A stretch of DNA of 60,540 nt, from NCBI GenBank assembly GCA_001508335.1, contig LGFX01000010.1:1-60540 (forward strand), read 5' to 3'. Below, piece by piece: positions 7,704 through 18,369 of the stretch. The stretch is from a candidate division TA06 bacterium 32_111. Lineage in GTDB: Bacteria > Hydrothermota > 32-111. A program made the position numbers and the translations under genes. Below the pieces are notes generated by a model that worked only from the letters and a program-made list of their open reading frames with translations, did not search any database and was not told the origin of the DNA. Each line of letters starts with the position of its first letter. Position 1 is the first letter of the stretch.

Positions 7704-9299
7704 ATGAAGAGAATAACTTTTATTTTTTTCTCATTACTATTCTTTTTAATCCCTCTTTTTTTCGTATTTCAATACGATATTTACTCTTATCATGTTTGGG
7801 CGTACAGTTCGGTAAAGTATGGGGTTTATGAACTCTATACGAATGAACACTATTTTGATAGAATATGCGATTATTTACCTTTCGGTTCATATATTGCAAT
7901 TTTAAGTGGCAGGATTTTATCCCTCTTCGAACCTCTTCGTTTAACTGAAGTCCCATACCTTAACCTTTTCAAAATTTTTCCTCTTATTTTTCTTTTTTCT
8001 TTTCTTATATTTTTTCTGAAAGAAAGATTAAATTTTTTAAAAATTTTTATTTTTGTCTCCATCTTCTATTTTTCTATCTTTTTGAACGGACAGTTTGATA
8101 TAATCATCCTTTTTTTGATCCTCTTTTCAGTTTTTCTTTACGAGAAAAAAGAATTTGTTATTGCAACTTTTCTACTCACTCTTGTACTTTTCAGTAAACA
8201 GACAGCTCCATTTTTCGTTTTGTTGGTATACTTACATTATTTTAAAAAGAATTGTAATAAAAATTTCTTGATAAAAACGATCCCTGTTATACTTTTAACA
8301 TTCTTTTTTATATTTTTACCATTCATAATCAAAGGTAATTTTATAGGCACATTTAAAAACATCTATTTCAACTCGATTTATATGCTTCCTTTTTCAGGTT
8401 ATTCCTTCAACCTTCTTTCTTTGATTCCTCAAACCCATTATCTGGATCCAGCAAAAAATTTTTTTAACATCTCTTTAAGAACATATTCTCTTATTTTGGT
8501 CTTTCTATCCTGTTTTCTCATATCTTTTGTCAAAGGGAGTATTTTTAAAAAATTGGCTCTTTTTTCTATTCTCTGGATAAATCTTCTCGTTGGATTGCGG
8601 GAAAACCACATCCTTTATCCTTTATTTTTTCTTTTTTTTACAATTGAAGAAAAAGACTTAAAGTTTAAAGTTACTTTTCTAACACTCTATTTTGTTTCAT
8701 TTATGAATATAGCATTTTTTGTTTTAAATTTTTCCAATAGATTCTTTTACTATATTTTTGTTTCAATCTCCTTTCTTTCATCGGTAACACTTTTCATCCT
8801 TTTGTTTAAAGAAAAAGATAAAATGTTTAATCCAAAAGATTTGAGAATATTTGAAAAAGTTACATTCTCTTACCTTTTTCTTCTTTTTCTTTTTTTAATT
8901 TTACCTTTAAAAAATTATGATAGGGAAGAAAGAAATTTTTTTGGAGAGATTTTGACCTCTGAAGATCTTATAGATTTTTCCAGGGATAGGTTTTTGGACC
9001 TTAACATAAAAACCTATTCACCTTTTTCCCACTATCTTTCTTTGAGATTATCTGACCAATCATACTTTAAGTTTAAAAACTTTAAAGAGAAATATAAGGA
9101 TTTAGTTTTTTACCTTGATGTTGAAAATGATGATTCCGCTAAACTTTTAATAGATGATACCATTTCACTTTATGTTAAAAAAGGGGAAAAAAGATTAGTA
9201 AAAATTAGAGATCTTTTAAAGGATAGAGATACTCTTTTGATAAAAGCGAATACTTTTAAAAAATCATCCAATCTCGTTATATACAAAGCAACATTTTGA
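7704..9299 (+). CDS. GT-C-fold membrane glycosyltransferase-like protein
   Basis: A 531-residue protein with roughly ten hydrophobic helices and a soluble C-terminal part of about 130 residues. After the first helix comes QYDIYSYHVWA (acid at D25) and then DYLPFGSYI (56-64); this Asp plus DYPP-like arrangement is characteristic of GT-C transferases (GT39/GT87-like) that use lipid-linked sugars. The overall family is therefore supported, but the donor and acceptor are unknown. It appears monocistronic, with its own leaderless promoter and the hutH promoter directly after it. Confidence 0.6.
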   Translation: MKRITFIFFSLLFFLIPLFFVFQYDIYSYHVWAYSSVKYGVYELYTNEHYFDRICDYLPFGSYIAILSGRILSLFEPLRLTEVPYLNLFKIFPLIFLFSFLIFFLKERLNFLKIFIFVSIFYFSIFLNGQFDIIILFLILFSVFLYEKKEFVIATFLLTLVLFSKQTAPFFVLLVYLHYFKKNCNKNFLIKTIPVILLTFFFIFLPFIIKGNFIGTFKNIYFNSIYMLPFSGYSFNLLSLIPQTHYLDPAKNFFNISLRTYSLILVFLSCFLISFVKGSIFKKLALFSILWINLLVGLRENHILYPLFFLFFTIEEKDLKFKVTFLTLYFVSFMNIAFFVLNFSNRFFYYIFVSISFLSSVTLFILLFKEKDKMFNPKDLRIFEKVTFSYLFLLFLFLILPLKNYDREERNFFGEILTSEDLIDFSRDRFLDLNIKTYSPFSHYLSLRLSDQSYFKFKNFKEKYKDLVFYLDVENDDSAKLLIDDTISLYVKKGEKRLVKIRDLLKDRDTLLIKANTFKKSSNLVIYKATF

Positions 9300-9302
9300 T
9301 TA

Positions 9303-9331
9303 TTGATTATTTTAAAAATCTAAACTATAAT
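9303..9331 (+). promoter_or_regulatory. Sigma-70-like promoter of the hut operon
   Basis: TTGATT (9303-9308), a 17-bp spacer, TATAAT (9326-9331). The leader is about 20 nt and contains AAAAGGAG five bases before the hutH ATG. Confidence 0.7.
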
Positions 9332-9354
9332 TAAAATTTTAGAAAAGGAGAAAA

Positions 9355-10875
9355 ATGGTTTCGATCAATGGTTTCAATCTTGATCTTATAAAATTCAAAA
9401 AGGTAGTTTTGGATCTTGAGAAGTTGAAGATAGAGGATTCAGCTTTAAAAAGGGTTAAAGAATCTTACGAGGTTATTGAAAAGATAGTTAATGATAATAG
9501 GAGAGTTTACGGAGTTACAACAGGTTTTGGAAAATTAGTTGATGTTACCATTCCAAAGGAAAAAATAGATCTTTTACAGTTTAATATTTTGAGATCACAT
9601 TCCGTTGGAGTAGGGGAACCTTTCTCTTTCTATGATGTCAGAGGTGCAATACTTCTAAGAATAAATACAATAATAAGGGGTAACAGCGGAGTTTCTCTGG
9701 AAACACTAAATGCTCTGGTTGAACTTTTGAATAAGAGAATATATCCTTATGTTCCTCAGAAAGGTTCGGTTGGAGCAAGTGGTGATCTGGCTCCTCTTTC
9801 CCATATAGCTTTAGTTCTTATAGGTGAAGGTGAATGCATTGAAGATGGGAAAAGAGTTAGAAGTATTGATGTTTTAAATAAGTATAAAATTAAACCTGTT
9901 AAACTGAGACCAAAGGAAGGACTCGCTCTTATAAATGGAACTCAGATGATGACATCCCTGGCTGGATTTTCTCTTGTAAAAAGTGAAATACTTTTAAAAC
10001 TCTCAGATGTAGTTGCTGCAGCATCTGCAGACGCTTTACTTTCAACAGATCTACCTTTTGAGAAGAGAATATCAAACATAAGAAACCATAAGGGACAGGT
10101 TGATAGTGCATATAATATTTACAACCTTTTGAAAGGTTCCAATATACGAAGATCACACAAAAAATGTTCGAAAGTTCAGGATCCATATTCAGTAAGATGT
10201 ATACCTCAAGTTCATGGTGCAGCGAGGGAGGTATTCTATTTTGCAAAAGGAATAGTTGAAAGGGAGTTCAACTCTTCAACAGATAACCCTTTGGTTTTCA
10301 TAAAAGAAAAAGATGTCGTTTCTGCTGGGAATTTCCATGGTCAGATAATAGCGACAGCACTTGATTCTTTAACTATTGGATTATGTGAACTTGGGAATAT
10401 TTCAGATAGGAGGCTTTACAGATTGTTGGATACGAATCAAACAGGGTTATATCCATTTTTGATAAAGGATGTTGGTCTAAATAGTGGTTTTATGATGCTA
10501 CAGGTTACAACGGCAGCCCTCGTTTCAGAGAATAAAGTTCTTGCACATCCTGCAAGTGTTGATTCTATACCAACCTCTTTAGGGCAGGAGGATCATGTAT
10601 CTATGGGGACGATTTCAGCAAGGAAGTTAAAAAGCGTAATAGAAAACAATTTTTACATACTTTCTATAGAACTTTTCGCAGCTATGACCGCATTATATCT
10701 TAGAAAACCTCTTTTAAGTTCAAAACCTTTAAATGAACTTTTAAACTGGTTTTTCAAGAAAGTTGAACCTGTTGAAAATGATAGAGCATTCTATCTTGAT
10801 GTTGAAAAAATATTCTCTTTAACGTATTCAGGAGAAGTTGTAGAAAAGGTTGAAAATTATTTAAAATTAAAATAG
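9355..10875 (+). CDS. hutH: Histidine ammonia-lyase
   Basis: A 506-residue HAL/PAL-family enzyme of standard length that removes ammonia from L-histidine to give urocanate, the first step of histidine degradation. The residues that cyclise into the MIO electrophile are intact in [14 protein letters not shown] (ASG at 141-143). Other family blocks present are the N-terminal [11 protein letters not shown] with the catalytic tyrosine region, [14 protein letters not shown] and the C-terminal GQEDHVSMG. It starts the hutH-hutU-hutI cluster; hutU begins within 10 nt of its stop. Confidence 0.98.
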   Translation: MVSINGFNLDLIKFKKVVLDLEKLKIEDSALKRVKESYEVIEKIVNDNRRVYGVTTGFGKLVDVTIPKEKIDLLQFNILRSHSVGVGEPFSFYDVRGAILLRINTIIRGNSGVSLETLNALVELLNKRIYPYVPQKGSVGASGDLAPLSHIALVLIGEGECIEDGKRVRSIDVLNKYKIKPVKLRPKEGLALINGTQMMTSLAGFSLVKSEILLKLSDVVAAASADALLSTDLPFEKRISNIRNHKGQVDSAYNIYNLLKGSNIRRSHKKCSKVQDPYSVRCIPQVHGAAREVFYFAKGIVEREFNSSTDNPLVFIKEKDVVSAGNFHGQIIATALDSLTIGLCELGNISDRRLYRLLDTNQTGLYPFLIKDVGLNSGFMMLQVTTAALVSENKVLAHPASVDSIPTSLGQEDHVSMGTISARKLKSVIENNFYILSIELFAAMTALYLRKPLLSSKPLNELLNWFFKKVEPVENDRAFYLDVEKIFSLTYSGEVVEKVENYLKLK

Positions 10876-10883
10876 GAGTGATT

Positions 10884-12539
10884 ATGAAAGATTATAAACC
10901 GGTTCATGCACCAAGAGGAACAAAATTATCATGTAAATCATGGCAACTCGAAGCCCCTATGAGAATGCTTATGAACAACCTTGATCCAGATGTGGCGAAA
11001 GACCCTGAAAATTTGATAGTTTATGGAGGGAGAGGAAAAGCGGCAAGGAACTGGGAGTCATACTATAAGATTATAGAAACATTACAGAATATGGAAAACG
11101 ATGAAACCTTGCTTATGCAATCTGGAAAACCTGTTGCAGTTTTTAAAACTCACGAATGGGCTCCAAGAGTTTTAATAACAAATTCTTTGCTTGTTCCCAA
11201 ATGGGCTACACTCGATGAGTTTTTAAAACTCGAATCCATGGGATTGACCTGCTATGGACAGATGACCGCTGGAAGTTGGATCTACATAGGAACGCAGGGG
11301 ATACTTCAGGGAACATACGAAACATTCTATGCCATTGCAAAAAAACTCTATGGTGGGAGTTTGAGAGGTAAATGGGTTTTAACAGCAGGACTTGGAGAGA
11401 TGGGTGGAGCACAACCTCTGGCTGCAGTTATGAACGATGCTGTTGTGATTGTTGTTGAAGTAGACGAATCACATATTGATAGGAAGATAGCACAAAAGTA
11501 TTGCGATGTGAAAGCAAAAACACTCGATGAAGCTTTAAAAATGAAGGATGAAGCTTTGAAAGGAAAAAAGCCACTTTCTATAGGACTTTTAGGAAATATT
11601 GCTGATATACTTCCAGAACTCGTCAAAAGAAAAATATATCCTGATGTGTTAACTGACCAGACAGCTGCACACGATCCTTTGTTCGGTTATATCCCTTCCG
11701 GATATTCTGTCCAGGAAGCTGACATTTTAAGAGAGAAGGACAAAAACGAGTATCTGAAAAAGGTTTACGATTCTATTTCAAAACATGTTGAGGCTATGTT
11801 GAGAATGCAGGAGAATGGAGTCAATGTTTTTGAGTATGGGAACAATCTAAGACAGAGAGCTTTAGACAATGGAGTTAAAGATGCTTTCAAAATAGTTGGG
11901 TATATGCCAGCATACATAAGGGATCTTTTCTGTGAAGGCAGCGGTCCTTTTAGATGGGTTGCTTTAACAGGTAACGAGAACGATATATATGAAACTGATA
12001 AGGCTTTGCTTGAAATATTTCCTGAGGATGAACATCTCAAAAAGTGGATAGAAATGGCTAGAAAACTTGTTAGATTTCAGGGGTTACCAGCAAGAATATG
12101 CTGGTTGAAGCAGGGTGACAGAGCAAAGTTTGGACTTATGATAAACGAGATGGTTAAAAATGGAAGATTGTCAGGACCAGTTGTGATAGGAAGGGATCAC
12201 CACGATACTGGAGGTGCTGCATCCCCAAACAGAGAAACTGAAGGTATGAAAGATGGTTCAGATGCTATCGCTGATTGGCCAGTCTTGAACGCTATGTTAA
12301 ATGTAGCGTCTGGAGCAACATGGGTCTCAGTACACCATGGAGGTGGTGTAGGTATAGGGTATTCTATACATGCCGGTCAGGTTATCCTCGCTGATGGTAC
12401 CGATCTCCAGGCAAAAAAAATTGAAAGAGTTTTAACTAACGATCCTGGAATTGGAGTTGTCAGACATGCTGATGCTGGATACCAAATAGCCTTAGATACT
12501 GCAAAAAAAGAAAAAATCAGAATGCCGATGGTTAACTGA
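10884..12539 (+). CDS. hutU: Urocanate hydratase
   Basis: A 551-residue enzyme that converts urocanate to imidazolonepropionate using tightly bound NAD+. The ATG at 10884 is chosen over the GTG at 10878 because AGGAG lies at the right distance. The N-terminal [18 protein letters not shown], the [11 protein letters not shown] block, the [15 protein letters not shown] nucleotide-binding region and the active-site segment [18 protein letters not shown] are all clear. It overlaps nothing and is followed 2 nt later by hutI. Confidence 0.98.
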   Translation: MKDYKPVHAPRGTKLSCKSWQLEAPMRMLMNNLDPDVAKDPENLIVYGGRGKAARNWESYYKIIETLQNMENDETLLMQSGKPVAVFKTHEWAPRVLITNSLLVPKWATLDEFLKLESMGLTCYGQMTAGSWIYIGTQGILQGTYETFYAIAKKLYGGSLRGKWVLTAGLGEMGGAQPLAAVMNDAVVIVVEVDESHIDRKIAQKYCDVKAKTLDEALKMKDEALKGKKPLSIGLLGNIADILPELVKRKIYPDVLTDQTAAHDPLFGYIPSGYSVQEADILREKDKNEYLKKVYDSISKHVEAMLRMQENGVNVFEYGNNLRQRALDNGVKDAFKIVGYMPAYIRDLFCEGSGPFRWVALTGNENDIYETDKALLEIFPEDEHLKKWIEMARKLVRFQGLPARICWLKQGDRAKFGLMINEMVKNGRLSGPVVIGRDHHDTGGAASPNRETEGMKDGSDAIADWPVLNAMLNVASGATWVSVHHGGGVGIGYSIHAGQVILADGTDLQAKKIERVLTNDPGIGVVRHADAGYQIALDTAKKEKIRMPMVN

Positions 12540-12541
12540 TT

Positions 12542-13774
12542 ATGAAGTTGATTTTAAAAAATATAAAACAGTTGGTTTCCTGTTCTAACAAAGATGGATT
12601 CGTTCCATTGGATAGAATAGGTTCACCCTTATCATCTGATAACACTATTGTAGTTGAGGATGGAAAGATAAAAAGGATTGGGAAAGATATTGAAGAAAGT
12701 GCTGATAAAACCTTAGATTGTTCATCCTTTATAGTGACCCCAGGTTTTGTTGAATCACATTCCCACCTTGTTTTTTCAGGTTCAAGGGCTGACGAGTTTT
12801 TGATGAGGGCTTCTGGAGTTCCCTATAAAGAAATAGCAAAAAGTGGTGGAGGTATTAAAAAGAGTGTCAAGCAGACAAGGGAAGTTGGTTTTGAAAAACT
12901 TTTTGAAGAATCTAATGAAAGGTTGAAAAAATTTTTAAAAAAGGGTGTTACATCTATTGAGATAAAATCAGGATATGGGCTCGATAGGGATACGGAGATA
13001 AAGCAGTTGAAAGTTATAAAGGAGTTAAAAAAAATTTCCCCTGTTGAAATAAGGTCAACCTTTTTAGGAGCACACGAGATCCCTGAAGAGTACAAAGATA
13101 GAAGGGAGTACTATATTAAATTTCTAAAAGAGGAGATGATACCTTTCGTAGCACAGGAAAAATTGGCTGATTTTATCGATGTTTTCTGTGAAAAGGGAGT
13201 TTTTACAAAAGATGAATCTGTCCAGATACTTGAAAAAGGTATAGAGTATGGATTAAAAGCGAGAGTTCATGCTGATGAGATAGAATACTCAGGTGGTTCT
13301 TCTGTTGCAAGGATGGTAAAAGCGAAATCTGTAGATCATTTCAACTACCCTGATGAAAAGGATCTATTCTTTCTTAAAGAAAATAAAACTGTAATAACTC
13401 TCCTTCCAGCTACAAATTTCTTCTTAAAATTGAAAGGAAGACCACCTATTGAAAAGATGAGAGAGATTGGAAACATAGTCTCTATTTCTACAGATTTCAA
13501 TCCAGGTTCTTCCCCATGCTATTCTTTACTTCTTGCTGCAACCGTTGGGATGGTAAACTACGGTTTGAGTTACGATGAACTCATTTATGGAATAACTATA
13601 AATCCAGCATACTCTTTGGACCTTGAGAAAAAAGGTTCTATCGAGGAAAATAAGGATGCTGATCTTTTACTTTTTAAAAGGGATGATTATAAGGATCTTT
13701 TCTATTTTACTGGAGATGATCAGCCAGATATGGTTATTTTAAAAGGAGATATTGTAGATTTTGGAAAATTTTAA
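12542..13774 (+). CDS. hutI: Imidazolonepropionase
   Basis: A 410-residue metal-dependent amidohydrolase that opens imidazolonepropionate to N-formimino-L-glutamate. Metal ligands are in GFVESHSHLVF (H73, H75), VHADEIEYSGG and the late STDFNPGSSP aspartate. The Y-G-x-G block SGYGLDRDTEIKQL is typical of HutI. The next enzyme of the pathway (HutG, HutF or a formiminotransferase) is not in the adjacent cluster. Confidence 0.97.
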   Translation: MKLILKNIKQLVSCSNKDGFVPLDRIGSPLSSDNTIVVEDGKIKRIGKDIEESADKTLDCSSFIVTPGFVESHSHLVFSGSRADEFLMRASGVPYKEIAKSGGGIKKSVKQTREVGFEKLFEESNERLKKFLKKGVTSIEIKSGYGLDRDTEIKQLKVIKELKKISPVEIRSTFLGAHEIPEEYKDRREYYIKFLKEEMIPFVAQEKLADFIDVFCEKGVFTKDESVQILEKGIEYGLKARVHADEIEYSGGSSVARMVKAKSVDHFNYPDEKDLFFLKENKTVITLLPATNFFLKLKGRPPIEKMREIGNIVSISTDFNPGSSPCYSLLLAATVGMVNYGLSYDELIYGITINPAYSLDLEKKGSIEENKDADLLLFKRDDYKDLFYFTGDDQPDMVILKGDIVDFGKF

Positions 13775-14549
13775 AGATCTAATTCTTAAAGGAAAAAGAT
13801 TGGAATCTTTTCAAGAAAAAGTAGATTTTTTTATAGATCTTTTTTCCAAAACAAAGTACAAAGAATTTTATCAATCAATAATAATCCTTTACAACCTTTT
13901 AGATATATTTGAGGACAGGTATCAAGTTATATTCCATCTTTTCAACCATTTTCTCTATTTAAAAGTTTACCCGGAATCTTTTGCTTTGATAAATGAACTT
14001 GAAGAAAGAAAGGAAGATCTTTTCTACCTTATACAAAAATATCCTTTGCCTGAAGAATTTTCTAATAAAAACTTGGATGGGATTAAAAGCTATCTTGATT
14101 CTTATATTCAACCAAATGATAAAATCGGAGCTTCTTACTATGAACTCGCAATTCTTTCGAAGGGTCTTGTTGATGAAGATTTAAACGATAGTTTTTTTAA
14201 AAAAGCGATTGATTTTTCAAAAGGTGATGAAAAGGTAAGAATTATTCTTAGGTATTCCGATATTCTTTTGAAAGGTGGGAAAGAAGAAAGTTCCATAGAA
14301 ATTTTAACTTTTTACATAAACGAACTTGATAACAATTTCCTTCAACTTATGTATAAACTCGCATCAATATATGAAAATAGGGATCAAATAAAAGCGATTC
14401 AACTTTATGAAAAAATTTCAAAATATGATCCAGATTTTCTCGATGTTCAAGAAAAAATAAGTAAATTGACAAAGAGTGAAAAAGAGTATAAAATAAAAAA
14501 TACTGAAAATTTTGATCTTGAAAATGAAAATAATATTCACTTTTTATAA
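13761..14549 (+). CDS. TPR-like helical repeat protein of unknown function
   Basis: A 262-residue, probably cytoplasmic, helical protein. The C-terminal half has degenerate tetratricopeptide-like units (KAIQLYEKISKYDPDFLDV and a preceding SSIEILTFYINEL copy). The start is uncertain: the frame opens after a TAG at 13755, leaving only TTG at 13761 (or ATT), overlapping hutI by 14 nt. It sits directly before the ExeA-like ATPase gene (10-nt gap) and so probably belongs with the ATPase/TPR group rather than with histidine degradation. Confidence 0.6.
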   Translation: MENFKDLILKGKRLESFQEKVDFFIDLFSKTKYKEFYQSIIILYNLLDIFEDRYQVIFHLFNHFLYLKVYPESFALINELEERKEDLFYLIQKYPLPEEFSNKNLDGIKSYLDSYIQPNDKIGASYYELAILSKGLVDEDLNDSFFKKAIDFSKGDEKVRIILRYSDILLKGGKEESSIEILTFYINELDNNFLQLMYKLASIYENRDQIKAIQLYEKISKYDPDFLDVQEKISKLTKSEKEYKIKNTENFDLENENNIHFL

Positions 14550-14559
14550 GTGAGGATTT

Positions 14560-15411
14560 ATGAATTATGAGTCATTCTTTCAGATGTCCTTTGAACCTTT
14601 TGCAAATATCCCTGATACGAGATTCTTTTTTGAAACGAACCAGCATAAGATGGCTCTTTTGAGATTGATGCATGCAGCTGATAAGATGAGGGGATTTGCA
14701 CTCCTTGTAGGAGATGTTGGAACAGGCAAAACTACTGTTGCGAGAAAACTTTTAGCATACCTTACAAGAAATCCGAAATTCCAAACTGGACTTATTGTTT
14801 TAACTCATGAAAATTTTTCTGATGAATGGCTTTTTAAAAGAATAGGGCAGATAATAGGTCTTAAAGATACAACCAATCTTATGAAAGACCCTATGAACAT
14901 CCTCACAAGACAACTTATAAATCTTGACAGGGAAGGTAAGAAAACTGTTATTTTGATAGATGAAGCTAACAAACTTTCAGATAGTAGAATTGTTGAACAG
15001 ATTAGAGGTTTTTTGAATCTTGAACTCAACGATAGAAGGATAATTACCTTTATTCTTATAGGTGTTCCGGAACTTGAAAGACATATACTACAGAATGAGT
15101 CTTTACAACAAAGGATAGCAGCAAGAACATATCTTAAATCACTTTCAAAAGATGAAACTTACGGTTACATAAAATACAGATTATCAGTTGTTGGTGCGAA
15201 CATATCATCTATTTTTTCTCCAGATAGCATTGATCTCATACATTCATATTCAAATGGAAGACCAAGACTTATAAATACTATCTGTGATAACGCCCTTTTA
15301 GAAGCAGCTTTTTTACAGAGAGTTCCAGTTGATTCTACGATGATAGAAGAGGTTTCGGAATCTTTAGGTTTGAAAAAACAACAGTTTGAAAACTTTAAAA
15401 GGCAACTTTAA
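14560..15411 (+). CDS. ExeA-type AAA+ ATPase (first copy)
   Basis: A 283-residue ATPase of the ExeA/MshM/TniB-like AAA group. Walker A is GDVGTGKT (51-58), Walker B VILIDEAN (130-137), and the C-terminal lid holds GRPRLINTICDNALLEA. The N-terminus MNYESFFQMSFEPFANIPD is the hallmark opening of this family, in which proteins help assemble secretion or pilus machinery in the envelope. Unlike ExeA it has no membrane helix or peptidoglycan-binding domain, so it should be cytosolic. A close paralogue follows the TPR gene. Confidence 0.88.
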   Translation: MNYESFFQMSFEPFANIPDTRFFFETNQHKMALLRLMHAADKMRGFALLVGDVGTGKTTVARKLLAYLTRNPKFQTGLIVLTHENFSDEWLFKRIGQIIGLKDTTNLMKDPMNILTRQLINLDREGKKTVILIDEANKLSDSRIVEQIRGFLNLELNDRRIITFILIGVPELERHILQNESLQQRIAARTYLKSLSKDETYGYIKYRLSVVGANISSIFSPDSIDLIHSYSNGRPRLINTICDNALLEAAFLQRVPVDSTMIEEVSESLGLKKQQFENFKRQL

Positions 15412-15422
15412 GAGGAAGATTT

Positions 15423-17549
15423 ATGGCTACAATAAGTGAAGCGAAGGAAAAGGCATTACAACTTGAGAAGAATGGAAGGTTCGAGGATGCTATAAAAATA
15501 TACATGAAGATTATTGCTGCATCCAAAGGGAACCCTGATCCTTCCATTTACAACAAGATTGGTGATATCTATATAAACAATCTTAAGAAAAAATCTGAAG
15601 CCATAGAAAACTATAAGATGGCTATGAACATCTATGTTCAACAGACATGGTTTCCTCTTGCTATTGCCATGGCAAAAAAGATTATAAAACTTGATCCAGA
15701 ACAACTTGAGATGTATGAGACCGTTGCAGATTTGCAGAAAAAAGCTGGTTCCATAGGTGAGGCTTTGAACTCCTACATTCTTTTCGCTGAAAAAGCGATT
15801 CAGCAGAAAAATATTCAAATGGCTATCGAAGGTTTTAAAAAGACTCTTGAACTTGTTCCAGAAAAAGTTGAAATAAAGGAAAAACTCGTAGATCTATACA
15901 TACAGGAAAACAATTTAGAGTTTGCCTTAGAATATTTAAAAGATATAGAATCATTTTATCTTAAAAGGGGTGATCTGCCTTTAGCATCTATGACCAGAAA
16001 AAGGATCTCCCAGATCGAGTCAAAACTTGGGATTAAGAAAGAGAAGCCAAAAGAACCTGTAAAAGAATCCCCAAAGTTTGAGGAGAAGAAAAAGGAGGTT
16101 GTGGAGGAAAACCTTGAGTTTGACCTTAATGAACTCGCGGAGGATCTGACAAAGCAACTTGATGAAACTTTTTCAGGGGATATTTTTGAGACTAAAACGG
16201 AAGAAAAGGTTGAAGAACAGAATGTTGTTGAAGGAACAGTTGAAGATATCTCCTCAATTTTTAAAGAGGATGCTTCAAGTATAGAATCTTATATTGAACT
16301 TGGAAAACTTCAGGAAGATTTGGATGTAAAAAGTGCTATAGAATACTATTTCCAGGGTGCTGAAGCTTATTACAATGCTGGTAACTTGAAAAAAGCCTTA
16401 GAAGTTTATATAAGAATATTTGAACTTGATAAAGAACAGAAGTTAGCTGCAGAAAGGATTATTGATCTTTCAAACAAAACTGGTGATTTTAAAGGTGCAA
16501 TAATGGTTTACCTTTATTTCGCAAATGAAATTAAAGGTGAATCCAAAGAGAAAGCAAAACAGTATATAGATACTGTTTTGAAAGTTGATCCTACAAACAG
16601 AGAAGCTTTAGCACTGAAAGATGAGATAGAAAAAGGTTCTGAATTTTTTCAGAAGCCTGTTTTCGAAAAACCTAAAAAACCTGTTGAAAAAACAAAAGAG
16701 GTTGTTAAGGAAACTACAGCCAAACCAAAGGAAGAAAAGGTTGATGACTTTTTATCATCCTTTAAGGAAGAACTTGTTAAAGAATCTGAAAATATCGACT
16801 TTTTCAAAGAGAGTGAAAACATCACAGCCGCTGATATTGTGAAAGGGAAGAATGAGGGTGGAAAACCAATGTTCAAAGTTGAAGAGGGTGGGAAGGAAGC
16901 AAAGGATGAATCCTTTTGGTCCTTGCAGGAATTACTTGATGAGTTGAAAGAGGGATTGGATCAGAATATTTCAGAGGAAGATGTCTCCAGCCATTACGAT
17001 TTAGGTTTATCCTTTAAAGAGATGGGGCTTTACGATATGGCTATTGAAGAGTTTCAAAAATCTGTAAAAAATAAAGATTTTGAGATGAAATCACTTGAGA
17101 TGCTTGGTCAATGCTTCCTGGAGAAAGGAGAGTTAGACCTTGCTGAAGAGAGTTTGATAAAAGCTCTTTCCATGAAAGGAAAAGCAGAAATAGAGTACCT
17201 TGGAATAAAGTATACTTTAGCTAAACTCTATGAGCAAAAGAATATGTTTAAAGAGGCATTAAAACTTTATAACGAAATCTATGCTGTTGATTCTAAATTC
17301 GAAGATGTTGAAAAAAGAATAAACGCGTTGAAGAATATAACGAAACAGATTGAGAAACCAAAAGTAGAGGTATCAAACAAATCGGACAAAAAAGAGGATA
17401 AGAATGAGTTTATCGATTTTTCAACCATACTTAAACAGGAGATAGGAGAAGATTTCAATCTGGATGATTTCAATGTTGATGAGTTCAATATAGATATTGA
17501 TGATAACAAGAGTGATAACAGTAAAAACAACAAGATAAGTTATATGTGA
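15423..17549 (+). CDS. Large tetratricopeptide-repeat protein
   Basis: A 708-residue soluble protein, rich in Lys and Glu. TPR units occupy residues 1-200, about 285-410 and 520-640, separated by acidic low-complexity linkers with phrases such as PKEPVKESPKFEEKKKE. The C-terminal tail is very acidic and Asp/Asn-rich (near FNLDDFNVDEFNID). No catalytic motif is seen. It is flanked on both sides by ExeA-type ATPases with 1-11-nt gaps, so it is probably a scaffold acting with them. Similar TPR proteins occur beside secretion or motility genes in deep-branching Gram-negatives; function here is not established. Confidence 0.75.
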   Translation: MATISEAKEKALQLEKNGRFEDAIKIYMKIIAASKGNPDPSIYNKIGDIYINNLKKKSEAIENYKMAMNIYVQQTWFPLAIAMAKKIIKLDPEQLEMYETVADLQKKAGSIGEALNSYILFAEKAIQQKNIQMAIEGFKKTLELVPEKVEIKEKLVDLYIQENNLEFALEYLKDIESFYLKRGDLPLASMTRKRISQIESKLGIKKEKPKEPVKESPKFEEKKKEVVEENLEFDLNELAEDLTKQLDETFSGDIFETKTEEKVEEQNVVEGTVEDISSIFKEDASSIESYIELGKLQEDLDVKSAIEYYFQGAEAYYNAGNLKKALEVYIRIFELDKEQKLAAERIIDLSNKTGDFKGAIMVYLYFANEIKGESKEKAKQYIDTVLKVDPTNREALALKDEIEKGSEFFQKPVFEKPKKPVEKTKEVVKETTAKPKEEKVDDFLSSFKEELVKESENIDFFKESENITAADIVKGKNEGGKPMFKVEEGGKEAKDESFWSLQELLDELKEGLDQNISEEDVSSHYDLGLSFKEMGLYDMAIEEFQKSVKNKDFEMKSLEMLGQCFLEKGELDLAEESLIKALSMKGKAEIEYLGIKYTLAKLYEQKNMFKEALKLYNEIYAVDSKFEDVEKRINALKNITKQIEKPKVEVSNKSDKKEDKNEFIDFSTILKQEIGEDFNLDDFNVDEFNIDIDDNKSDNSKNNKISYM

Positions 17550-17550
17550 T

Positions 17551-18369
17551 ATGGATTACAACAACTATTTTGGATTTTCACTCACTCCCTTTTCAAGTTC
17601 ACCTGATGAGAGATTCTATTACAATTCTCCTTTCCATTCAAAAGCTATTTTGAAACTTTTACATGTTGTTGAGCAGAGAAGGGGACTCGCTGTTCTTATA
17701 GGTGATATAGGGACTGGGAAAACCATGATATCGAGAAAACTTTTAGATTATTTCTCATCTAAGAGTGATATTTTCGAGGTTTCGCTTCTTGTTATAATCC
17801 ATTCTGAAATAACAGCTGGATGGCTTTTAAAAAAGATTGCGATTCAACTTGGTGCCAAAGTTGAAACAGATAACAAGATAGATATAATTGGACATGTTTA
17901 CAAGCAACTATCATACCTTAAAGAGAAAAAGAAGAGACCTGTTGTGATGATAGATGAAGCTAACATGTTGAAAAGTAGGGAAATAATGGAAGAACTCAGG
18001 GGTCTTTTAAACATAGTTGATAACGATGGACATCTTATAACATTTCTTCTTTTCGGTATGCCTGAAACTGAAGAGAACTTAAAATTAGACCCCCCTCTTT
18101 ATGAGAGGATAAGTGTTAAGTTGATATTGAATCCTTTAGATTATGAATCAACGGTAGGTTACATAAATCATAGGTTAAAAGTTGCGGGAAGGCAAGAGCC
18201 TTTATTCTCCAATACCGCTTTCGAGTTGATATATAATTTATCTAAAGGAAAACCGAGACTTATAAATACTATATGTGATAACGCCTTGCTTGAAGCGTTC
18301 ATTGAAAAGAAAAAATTTATCGATGAGGATATTATTAAGCAGATATCGTCAGATATGGGCTTGAAATGA
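17551..18369 (+). CDS. ExeA-type AAA+ ATPase (second copy)
   Basis: A 272-residue paralogue of the ATPase at 14560. Walker A GDIGTGKT (51-58) and Walker B VVMIDEAN (131-138) are intact and at the same positions as in the first copy; the lid repeats GKPRLINTICDNALLEA almost exactly. The N-terminus MDYNNYFGFSLTPFSSSPD is again the ExeA opening. It begins 1 nt after the TPR gene's stop and overlaps the PHP gene by 4 nt. The two ATPases may form a hetero-oligomer. Confidence 0.88.
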   Translation: MDYNNYFGFSLTPFSSSPDERFYYNSPFHSKAILKLLHVVEQRRGLAVLIGDIGTGKTMISRKLLDYFSSKSDIFEVSLLVIIHSEITAGWLLKKIAIQLGAKVETDNKIDIIGHVYKQLSYLKEKKKRPVVMIDEANMLKSREIMEELRGLLNIVDNDGHLITFLLFGMPETEENLKLDPPLYERISVKLILNPLDYESTVGYINHRLKVAGRQEPLFSNTAFELIYNLSKGKPRLINTICDNALLEAFIEKKKFIDEDIIKQISSDMGLK

